DNA of 64,000 nt, taken from contig WOFQ01000025.1 in NCBI GenBank assembly GCA_012184525.1, positions 186,001 through 250,000 on the forward strand, given 5' to 3'. The stretch is from Xenoacremonium recifei. Its lineage: Eukaryota; Ascomycota; Sordariomycetes; Hypocreales; Nectriaceae. Made by a program: the position numbers and the translations under genes. Shown here in pieces: positions 44,503 to 53,363 of the stretch (position 1 is its first letter; each line of letters starts with the position of its first letter). The notes beneath the pieces are model-generated. The model saw nothing but the letters and a program-made list of their open reading frames with translations, did not search any database and was not told where the DNA came from.

Positions 44503-46527
44503 ATGGCACTCTGGAAGCATGACTTTCGCGGCAGAACCTTGGTTCTCGCTATCACGATGGCTTCGTGCCAGGCCTTCTTGCTCCTTGGTTTCGACCAGGG
44601 AGTAATGAGCGGCATCATCGGCGCCAAGAATAATTTTGCGACCGTGTTCAATAATCCAAATGGTAGGCTTTATCTCGCTTGAACACCACCATGTTTCGCC
44701 AACTCAACCTCGTCGCAGCTCAAATGCAGGGCAATATTACTGGACTTTATGACATCGGATGTGTTATTGGGTCCATCGTCTGCTACTTTGTCGGCGGTAA
44801 GTCGTGCCCTGAAGTCATTATAGATTTGTTCAACTGAGATGAATTAGAAAAGTTTGGCCGTCGCACGATGCTCATGTTTGGAGGGGGAATAATGGTTGTT
44901 GGAACTGCTATTCTAGCATCTTCCTTTACAATTCCACAGCTACTCGTGGGGCGAATCGTCACTGGCATCGGAAAGTGGGTTGTGATTGAATTGTACGCCT
45001 TTACTATGCTGACTTCTGATAGTGGAATGAATTCGTCTACTGGCCCGGTCTATCAGAGCGAATGCTCCCCAGCAGAGATCCGAGGCATGCTTCTCACCCT
45101 TCAAGGCACTGTAACTATCTTAGGTGTTGTTATTGCTTATTGGTAATTGACTTCTTGGATATAATGTCTTGCATAATGCTGATTTGGCCCGAAACAGGAT
45201 GGATTACGGTACAAGCTACAGCAATACTAGTCTGGAGTGGCGTTTCCCGCTTGCCTTCCAAGCAATATTCGCCGTCATGCTTGTCTTACAAGTCGTTGGC
45301 CTCCCCGAGACTCCCCGTTGGCTGGTACAGCATGAAAGATATGAGGAGGCAAGAGATGTGATCGCACGAATCAACGACAAAGCTCTTGATGACCCTGAAG
45401 TTAACCGTACTATCCTTGATATCCGTAGTGGTCTTGAGGAGGAGCAAAAAGACGGTACCTTTCGAATCAAGGAACTATTCTCCTGGGGCGAGGTTCAAAA
45501 CTTCCGACGATTACTCATCACTATTGGTACGAAGAACCAGGTGTCTCAATCATCTGAAGGAACGTTTACTAACACCTTCCCAGCAATCGAGCTTGGTCAG
45601 CAATTCACTGGCTCCAACATGATTAACTACTATGCGCCTACTATCTTCCAGGAGAACATGGGAGTCAGTCGAAACATGTCGTTGATCTTGGGTGGATGTG
45701 CCCAGTGCACCTACCTGGTGGGCTCAGCTATTCCAGTCTTCCTCATGGACCGCTTCGGAAGACGAACCTTGCTCTTGATCTGCTCTGCTGGCCTTTGCTT
45801 TTGCTTCGTCATGGTAACAATCCTCTTGTCACTTGGCAGCCAAAGCTGCGCATACGGCGCTACTGGTATTAATCCCCCATTAAACCTTTCTGCAAGTAAG
45901 CCATTTTAAACGGTTTCTAACACTGTATAGCATTCATATTCTTATTTCAGATCTTTTACGGCATTGGGTGGCTTCCAGTGCCCTGGTTCTATCCATCAGA
46001 GGTAAGACACCGACCTTGAGTGATCGAGGTTACCGGAGTCTAACAGGCTATAGATCAATACCACTCGCACTAGAACCAGAATGCAAGCAATTGCATCAGG
46101 CTGGAACTGGATGGCCGTATTTGCTGTCGTCAAAAGTAAGTACTTTGAGTCTTTCGAAAAAAGAGGACATGACGCTGACAGTTGAAGTTACTCCCATTGC
46201 ATTTGGTAACAACCTTACCCCCTGCATCGAAAACCCGATCACTAACGTAGCTCAGCTAATATAGGGTGGAAGACATTTATCATATTTGCAGTTCTGAATG
46301 CATTTTTTATGCCCCTAGTGTACTGCTTCTTCCCCGAGACTAAGGGGATCGAGCTCGAGGATATTCCGCTGCTATTCGTCAAGGGGGGTATCACTGGTGG
46401 TGTTCTCACGTCGAAGGGCGGAAGGACTGTCACCCCCCACCAGCATGCTCAGGAACAACAGATCGATGTCAAGCTCGAAGGTGTTGATGAACAAGTCGAA
46501 GATGCTCGGTCAGAGAAGAGGGCTTGA
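44503..46527 (+). CDS. MFS sugar transporter (sugar porter family)
   Basis: Ten exons: 44503-44662, 44719-44796, 44848-44974, 45023-45142, 45198-45526, 45584-45895, 45931-46001, 46054-46135, 46188-46205, 46256-46527, giving about 522 aa. TM1 holds GFDQGVMSG; the loop after TM2 holds EKFGRRTMLM; TM4 region GRIVTGIGNGMNSSTGPVYQSECSPAEIRG; after TM6 LPETPRWLVQHERYEEA; TM7 GQQFTGSNMINYYAPT; loop 8-9 DRFGRRTLLL; TM10 YGIGWLPVPWFYPSE; end PETKGIELEDIP. All are sugar-porter hallmarks. It is a plasma-membrane H+ symporter or facilitator of hexoses, pentoses or polyols; the substrate is unknown. Exon 9 is only 18 nt. The intron after exon 6 has two in-phase donors: 45896 gives a 35-nt intron, 45866 gives 65 nt and ten residues fewer; the longer intron is of more usual size. 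Confidence 0.88.
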
Positions 46528-46807
46528 GGTGGTTGCTCTTGGACACTGTTTTGCGTAAACAAGAAGGAAAAGAAGCGTCGTCAATACTTAACAATGCCCC
46601 ATGTTCTCTGACTCGATAGATCACATACGGAGTGAGAAAATGGTGATTTCATTCCTTCCATTTCATTATCGAATCTTTGATAAAATAGTGTACTTTACTA
46701 GACGTTGCCAGGTTACTTAGCTGCAACATAGACAAGTGTCTCCCCTCTCTCCTCCCAAAAACGGCAATAAATGGCTTTACATATAAAAAGGAATAACGTA
46801 TGGGAAA

Positions 46808-47062
46808 CTAGACGCCCACTGTTGAGATCAACTGGCCCTTACGATCCCGTATCTCGGGGTTCACCTTTGTTTTGACGTTTTGCAGCTCGCTGATACGAGC
46901 CAACCGATGAGGCAAACCCTTACTGTCATAAACGACATACAGATGCCCCTGCCCTTCAGAATTCAACTGGATTGGTGAGTCATGACCTACGTAGACTGTT
47001 ATGCAAGGACCTGATGGTTTCCCACTTTTGATGCTTGCTTGGGTCCTATTGCCGAACTGTCT
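46808..47062 (-). pseudogene. 3' tail of an unknown gene (no start codon)
   Basis: The minus frame is open from about 47062 to the TAG at 46808-46810, about 84 codons without ATG. It reads QFGNRTQASIKSGKPSGP, then CITVYVGHDSPIQL, GQGHLYVVYDSKGLPHRLAR and ends RDRKGQLISTVGV. The composition and flow look like a genuine C-terminus of a protein with beta strands. It is preceded on the minus strand by an ACAG acceptor-like site. Its upstream part would have to lie where a kinase fragment now sits on the other strand, so it is probably a truncated relic. I do not recognise the family. Confidence 0.3.
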
Positions 47063-48190
47063 TCAAGGCGAAAGACATCCAATTTCAAGAACATGCCGAA
47101 AGTGTTTCTATTTGTTTTCCGCTGGACCAATTTGAGGTCACCGGACCTAACGCAACCCATATTTGTCTCGTTTATCCCGTTCTCGGCCCTAAAATTTCTC
47201 TGGGCTTGGGTGCTTCCGATGTGGATGCGGACCGGATACTGAGACAGATGAGTCATGCTGTGGTCGAGACGGTACACTACCTTCATTCTAAGGGGATATG
47301 CCACGGAGGTTTGTACTCCTCCTCTGGTTAAGCTCTTAGTCTGCTTGTTTCATACTGATATCTGTGCAGATCTCACCCCAAATAACATTCTCCATCGCGT
47401 AAAGGGGCTTGATGGCTTGAACGAAAACGACGTCTTGGGAATCCTCGGCAGACCAATTCAAAATCCTGTCTGTACAGCCAAGATGGAAGCCCACGAAGAA
47501 TCAAGTGTCCCACAATACCTTGTCTACCCGATAAAGTGGTGCGAAGTCTCAGATCAATACATCGCCACAACACCATGCTTGGTTGATTTCGGGGAGTCTT
47601 TCAGAATCCATTATCCACCCGACGATCTCGGGATCCCAGGACCATATCGCTCTCCTGAGCTCATGTTAGACAAAGCGATCGGCGTGGGTTCTGATCTTTG
47701 GGCTCTTGGTTGTACTCTCTTTGAGATTCGCACCGGGAGAAAACTCTTTGATTCTTACGATGACGACAGTGACTCCTATCTGGACTTCATAGTGAACATT
47801 CTCGGGAAGCTGCCAGAGCCTTGGTGGTCCACCACCTGGAGTGAACGACGCCAATTCTTTAGTGACGACGTAGACGAGATCGGTCGTCCAACCCCTCCCG
47901 CCTGAGCGGTAGAGACGAATAAAAACATGGACGAAATGGAAGAATCTGTAGATCTACAAGAATCTGTTGTTCATCCATCCGTTGCTGATGGTGCGAGATC
48001 TCTCAAGGAGAAGTTAGCACCTGGTGTCTGGCACATGGATGAAGGCAACTCTGCTGGCAACAATCACCGAGATATCTTACCGGCCGAAGTTGAGGTCTTT
48101 GCCGATTTACTCGGCAAGCTCCTAGAGTATAGCCCGGAAAACCGGCTAACTGCGGGGGAAGCCTTAGGCCACCCTTGGTTCCTGCTCTAA
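47035..48190 (+). pseudogene. SRPK-like protein kinase fragment, N-lobe missing, in-frame TGA
   Basis: Two exon-like parts (47035-47308 and 47370-48190; 61-nt intron, phase 1) encode most of a fungal SRPK-like kinase C-lobe. Recognisable are LDQFEVTGPNATHICLVYP (end of N-lobe/hinge), HYLHSKGICHGDLTPNNIL (catalytic loop, HGD in place of HRD), CLVDFGES (DFG), PGPYRSPELMLD (activation segment), SDLWALGCTLFEI, and at the end LLEYSPENRLTAGEALGHPWF. Missing are the glycine loop, the ATP-binding Lys and the aC helix: the sequence before 47080 does not resemble them. An in-frame TGA at 47903-47905 separates the middle from the last 90 codons. A separate frame from ATG 47930 could be made but would lack all catalytic parts. 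Decayed duplicates of this family are common in fungal genomes. Confidence 0.65.
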
Positions 48191-48729
48191 ATTTGCGTCG
48201 TCTCAGGCTTCTTAAGAGGTGTTCTAATGAAAGGCTAAAATGTTCGAATGTACATTTAGAGCATTCTAAGCATCGAAAAAAAATCCACTGCCACATGTTT
48301 TCGCTGAACAGTCTATGTTAGAATGCTAGCCATCTCTCCATTGGTCCGAAAAGCGGCCAATTCTTATGTAATGTATTCTTTGAACACATAGACACTTTCA
48401 ACGCTAGAGCTACCTAGGGAGCTATTTGATACCGTAGCTCTAGATTCAGTTCACTCTTCCTCTAGTCTACATTCGACCTCACTCGCCCAGTCCTCTCTAT
48501 TCGTGAGGTGTGTTCTTAGGATAACACGCTGGCCACGGGTCACGGTTTACCGTTCAACGTTCATGTCAAAATTTTCCACTGCTTTTCCAACTATTAATAT
48601 TTGCATTTTTCATGGTGAAACCTGGAAGTCTGTCCAGAAGCATAAGGCGAGCAGGCTGACAACTAACCATAGACCCATCGAGCTCAACACCAAATTATAC
48701 AAAGTCACGCATTCTCAATATCCAGAAAG
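48191..48729. other. Intergenic, no gene seen
   Basis: AT-rich spacer between the kinase relic and the amber-containing ORF. An imperfect inverted stretch (GAGCTACCTAGGGAGCT, about 48408) is present. Confidence 0.4.
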
Positions 48730-49362
48730 ATGTCGGACTCTCAGCGCTCAGTAAACACACCAGTTGACTGGGCGCGACCGCACTTCAACCTTGAGGAGAT
48801 GCCCATTTATACTGGGAATCTTCGATTTTATCTTATTGTTGTGTCGCATCCTGCCACACAGGTTGCTCTCGATGAGCTTTAGAGAAGCTCTCTTGACAAC
48901 TTTTACCGACAGGACCCTGGAGGTCGTCTGTTTGATAAACCAGACAATATCCTCGAGAAAGTGGAGATGGCTGGTAGAGAGCCATTCCGTTGGGGCTATG
49001 ACAAGTCGACAAACGCTGATAAGACCGGATGGATCCGGGAGGATCATCTAACAAGATTCTGTACCCAAATCGAGTACATCCACTGTCTCACCCTCGGTCT
49101 CAGCCGGTGGACTCTGGCCTCCGAGGTCAGAAGGCAGTTTGCTTTGGGGAGTCTTCAAATCGCCGTGAACTCGTTCGCAGCCCACCATCTACATATCACC
49201 CATCCGAACATGTTCCCGCAGCCTCCGCAGCTAAATATACGGGCATTCTATGAGCGCGAGCAGGCTGAATCAGCGGCTTGCCTTGCTGCCTACTTGGCGG
49301 CAGAGGAGCACGGCGTGATATGGCGGGACGACGACGACGGCGAGTCGACAGAAGTCAACTAA
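48730..49362 (+). pseudogene. Unknown ~210-aa protein gene with one in-frame amber codon
   Basis: Frame 1 from ATG 48730 to TAA 49360-49362 is open except for a single TAG at 48880-48882. Before it the frame reads MSDSQRSVNTPVDWARPHF and HPATQVALDEL; after it RSSLDNFYRQDPGGRLFD, EPFRWGYDKSTNADKTGWIR and a Q/A/E/H-rich end with DDDDGES. The sequence on both sides flows as one protein, and the TAG would be a one-base (C to T) change from CAG. Alternatively a 42-45-nt intron ending in CTTTAG exactly at that TAG (in-frame GTT or GTG donors) would remove it, since the length is a multiple of three. I do not recognise the family. Its location beside two broken genes favours decay. Confidence 0.4.
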
Positions 49363-49716
49363 CCCCGAGGCAGCCCCGCCGCACAACAGTGAGTAGGTCA
49401 CATACGTCTTAGTCCATTTCCTCTACTAAGCAGCTGAGACGAGTTGGAGAACCATTTACGGCAAACGCCGATTGTATTGGAAATTAATGAATAATTTTAG
49501 ACAAATAGAACTTGCGTTTTTGGAACAAAAGAAGGTCTGGCCTGGAGTGATATTACTTGAGATTCTTTCAATGCATAATATTTTAGAAGATATGATGAAG
49601 AACCGGCTGGTGAAGACATTGTTGTGCTGATGTCGAGGTCTAGGGTGACGTGGTCTTGGGCACATTGGCCAATGATAATAAGATGAAATTGTATGAGCAC
49701 TAACATCCAATCAGCG
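49363..49716. other. Spacer before tRNA-Val
   Basis: No gene is seen. Minus-strand short ORFs here run into the tRNA and are not credible. Confidence 0.4.
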
Positions 49717-49790
49717 GGTTCCGTGGTCTAGATGGTTATGGCATCTCGTTAACACCGAGAAGGTCCCCGGTTCGAGCCCGGGCGGAATCA
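49717..49790 (+). tRNA. tRNA-Val (anticodon AAC)
   Basis: A 74-nt cloverleaf. The acceptor stem GGTTCCG pairs with CGGAATC (one G-U) with discriminator A. The D arm holds the A box TGGTCTAGATGG. The anticodon stem TCTCG/CGAGA encloses the loop TTAACAC with anticodon AAC (Val). The T arm holds the B box GGTTCGAGCCC. There is no intron. A plain T-run terminator does not follow directly, but TATTTTT lies 1 nt downstream and can serve. Confidence 0.95.
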
Positions 49791-50776
49791 TATTTTTGCT
49801 GTCCCCACTGAAGTTCATGGACGAGACATTGAATCGTGTGGATCTGTTTGCTACATCTTCAAACGACCATGTTTGATATCTACTTGATTTTTGAAGCTGC
49901 TGCAATCATTTTTTTTTTTTTGCACTCACTCGCACCCTTGTAACCTGGCCCTCCAAACACGACCTAACTATCGCGCGTGCTCGTTTCCCTCCGTTTCTCT
50001 TCAATAGTCATCTAACGATCAAGAAGTCACGGCGGCATCAACATGGAGACAACTGTGCGACATTGTGGCGTTGATAGTCCTGAGAGCCTCTGGACTGCCT
50101 GTTCATCTCGAGCGAGTCTCGCCGACGCCGCAGTTTTTGATTTCCTCCTGTTGGTGTGTTTGTTTTGCGCCAATGTTTGTTTGCTTGGCAGCCGAACCTC
50201 TCACATCATTCTCACTTTCATCTCAGCTGCAAAAGGTACCGAAGTACTTGTTGGGTGTGAGGAGAAATCAATCGCCGACGGCCCCCAAGCAAACCCACAA
50301 TGCCACCCGAGGCGATGCAATTTTATTCACAGGCATTCACCGGAAGAGACGCGCTAGCGGAAGGGCTTCCGCGTTGGCACAGGGTTCACTCTATTGTTTG
50401 TCTCGCGAGGCTGAAAGTAAGTCACGTGCACACGCCAGTCAACTGGGTTGCCGTGGCGCGACTCAATTTCGTCGACGCCATCTCCACTCTGGACACGACC
50501 AAATCCGTCGCATCCTCACCACTTCTTTGTTGACGCGCCCACTCACAGTGAGCCCAGCCTCGCCTGCTGCTGCGCTCCTCCTCCGCTTCCTTTGGCCACG
50601 CGCCGCTTGACGGCCGCTCGCTTTCTCTGTTCCTCAGCCTCATCCCCTGCCCTGCGCTGCCCCTGGCCTGAGGAGGCCTGAGAAAATTCGTCCCAGATCG
50701 CCGGCGCCCTGTTCCCATCTCAGGCCTCCCCACGCTCCATCATTCATCCGCTCCAGGCCTCACCAACCCGCACAGT
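49791..50776. other. Spacer and leader of the His/Pro-repeat gene
   Basis: No gene is supported. Features are a run of T (about 49908-49921) and a pyrimidine-rich stretch up to 50776 that is probably promoter and leader. ATG-initiated plus ORFs at 50043 and 50448 could be upstream ORFs. Confidence 0.4.
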
Positions 50777-52671
50777 ATGAGCTCGAACCGGAACATGTAC
50801 CCGGAGCTCATCGCACGCTCCTGGGGCATTGAATCGCTTGACGCTTTCTTCAACGTCTCCATCAACAGCCTCAACCCGGCTCTCAGGTCCAGCGTTCGCT
50901 TGCTGCCGGCACACTACAGCGATCATCTGCTCAAGAAGTTGTGGGCCATCGCAAGAGACACGAAGGTTCCAGGCGAGCGAGTGCGCTACCTGCTGGGTGA
51001 GGCCGTGTATTACCGTCTTCATACTGCTAAGCCTGGCAAGCGAACCCCTAGCATCACCCCGGGAGACGTGTCGAGGGTTGCCGAAATCATCGTGAGCTTC
51101 AGCCTTCCCCCCAGTGCTTGCTTCTTTGTTTGATTTTCTTTTGCTGACCATGGCGCATACCCACCTGAAGGAATTTGAAGCAGGAAGGGCTCGCAAGAAA
51201 CAGCAGTCCCCTGAGTTGGGTGAAGAAGAAGACGAGGAGGATCTGGAAACAAGTTTGATCCAACGCCCAGACTCACCTGTCACAAAGGAAGCCGACACCA
51301 TTGTTGCGCGGGGCTCCGACTCCTCAGGTTCGGACACTGACTCAGTTGATCCTTCACCGGTATGTTTGTCCCGTGAACAATGAACCTGGGAACTGACCCT
51401 CGCAGGAGGACACACTTTCCAACCACACCTCGCCCGAGGAGGACATCGCCACCAACTCAAATACCCACGTCGATCCTAACTCGCACGTTCCCAATAATCT
51501 CAGTAATAGTAACACGGCGGCGAAAGCGAGCAACCACATAAGCATGACTAGTTCAAATTCAAACGCTCATGGAAGCTTCACCAGCGTGAATGGCTCAAAT
51601 GTTGACTCTCATAGTAACGTCACGGGTGGTACCAAACGCGATGCTGCTGGCGCGATCGCTGGCGCGGTGACTCCTGGTCGAAGCTTTGATTCCCCCAATA
51701 CTGCCACCACGCCACACCGCCATCCCCAAGCAACTCCTCATCCTCAGGTGCCTCATCATGTCCAGGTGCCTTCTCATCCTCATGCGCCACCTCATCTTCA
51801 TGCGCCACCTCATCCTCAGGCACCTCCTCACTCTCAGGCGCCACCTCATCCCCAGGTGCCACATCCTCCTCAGATGCCTCATCATGCTCAGGCGTCTCAT
51901 GCTCAGGCGTCTCCCCGTCCTCAGGCATCCAGCCATCCTCCACCCCACCGCCCCCAAGCAGTGACGAGTCCAGAAGCACACGCTGTGCACCGTGATGCTG
52001 CGACCATGGCCAGGTTGGCATATCCACTAGCCTCGGTCACACCACCACGACAACCAAGTCAAAGCCTCTCCCAAACACCACAATCTGCTTCCGTGCGCCC
52101 GTGGAAGCGCTCTCGAACATCGATGTCAGGCCGCGAGGCTATTGTCAGGCAGATAAACGACCTCGAGTATGAGATGAAAGTCACTCGCGCCCAAATCGAT
52201 CTGGATGCTAGAAGAGTCAGCCAGGCGCGAGAACGTCTCGAAGAGGAGCAGGAGAGTCTGAATCAGATCAGGCGATTCGTGGAGGGCGAGCACGAGACGA
52301 ACCGGACGATCGAGGGATGCGCGGTACTGTTGGGCGAGCTGGGCAAGCTGTACACTCAACTTCCCAACCTCCTCGGCCCACACGCAGACAACACCGTCGG
52401 TGCTGGAGGACAACCTAGCATCGCCGCCGCGTTCAAGAACGTCGTTTCAACTGTTTCGGAGCACCACGACGCGCTGATGAGAGACATCGAAGAGGCTAAG
52501 GACGAGGTGCAGACCACGGAGGCGACGGTGCAGCAGCTCAGCAACCAGCTTGGTGAGGCAGAAATGGCGTTGTCGGCGAGATACGCAGCCCTTAGAGCGC
52601 AGGAGGCGTTATTGCTTGACCACCGCTACACTCTGAATAAGTTTCCGGAGGACGGAAGGCGGACGGAGTAG
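50777..52671 (+). CDS. Hypothetical protein with His/Pro repeat and C-terminal coiled coil
   Basis: Three exons (50777-51091, 51171-51359, 51406-52671; introns of 79 and 46 nt, both phase 0) give 589 aa. The N-terminal 105 residues (MYPELIARSWGIESLDAFFN, SDHLLKKLWAIARD, VRYLLGEAVYYRLH) look like a conserved all-helical domain. Exon 2 is acidic (EEEDEEDLETS). Exon 3 opens with a Ser/Asn/Thr-rich stretch, then about 80 residues of 6-residue repeats (A/V-P-P-H-P-Q), then R/S-rich sequence with RPWKRSRTSMSGREAIVRQ (possible nuclear signal) and a coiled coil from about residue 455 (INDLEYEMKVTRAQIDLDAR; ARERLEEEQESLNQIRRF). I do not recognise the family. The C-terminal coiled coil suggests a complex-forming, possibly nuclear, protein. 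Confidence 0.7.
51711..51960 (+). repeat. In-frame 18-nt tandem repeat encoding PHPQAP-type units
   Basis: About 13 imperfect units of 18 nt (such as GCGCCACCTCATCCTCAG) lie inside exon 3 of the gene at 50777, coding for A/V-P-P/H-H-P-Q. Some units are 15 nt. Copy number is likely to vary between strains. Confidence 0.85.
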
Positions 52672-53363
52672 GAGGAGTACGAGTATGCTATATACTGATT
52701 GCTTGGACGGTGTCGATTTGTTTGATTATGGTTTCTTTCTGGCTTCATCTGGCTGGACATGGCGGGAATATGGTGGGCAGGATTCTGGAGAAAAATTCGC
52801 ACCGCTGGGATAGCAGGTAATACGCGGTGAGTTGGGTTGTCAAGCTTGGCTTGAGTTGGTTCTTTGACAAACACTGCGTGGAGAGAGTAGATAGGCTACA
52901 TACCCTGGCTGCAGTGCTGTTTGCAGACTGGAGAGCATAATACAATGTCTGCTCTACTCCTTTCTTCAAGCTTTGGTGGCTACTTGTTGTGGTGAATCTG
53001 GGTGGCGCAGGCTGCTCCAAGTGCAGTGTTGGTGTCGCGATCTCCTCGGATACCTTACAACGTCATCGCGGCGTCCCGTCCCCTGCGTTCTGCCACCTTC
53101 AAAGCCCGACAGCGATAAGATTAACCTAAAAGTATCAATCGCATGATCTCATCCAGAGACAAAGATTTTGTCGTGTTGCCGTCGCAGGAAGATTGCGGCA
53201 TCACGTGATAGCATCGGCCAGCTGCAGTACCTTCCTGCCTGGCCATCACTTCCTGCCTGATTGCTTTCTTCGTCCCCAACCTCATTTCCGACGACGCCCA
53301 CCAGCCATATTTGCATCGCAGCTTTATGAACCTGAGACCAAATACTCGTTCCTGGCGGCGGCA
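52672..53363. other. Intergenic
   Basis: Spacer with the F-box gene promoter. The frame of the F-box gene extends upstream without stop to about 53193 but the ATG at 53364 starts the recognisable protein. Confidence 0.45.
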
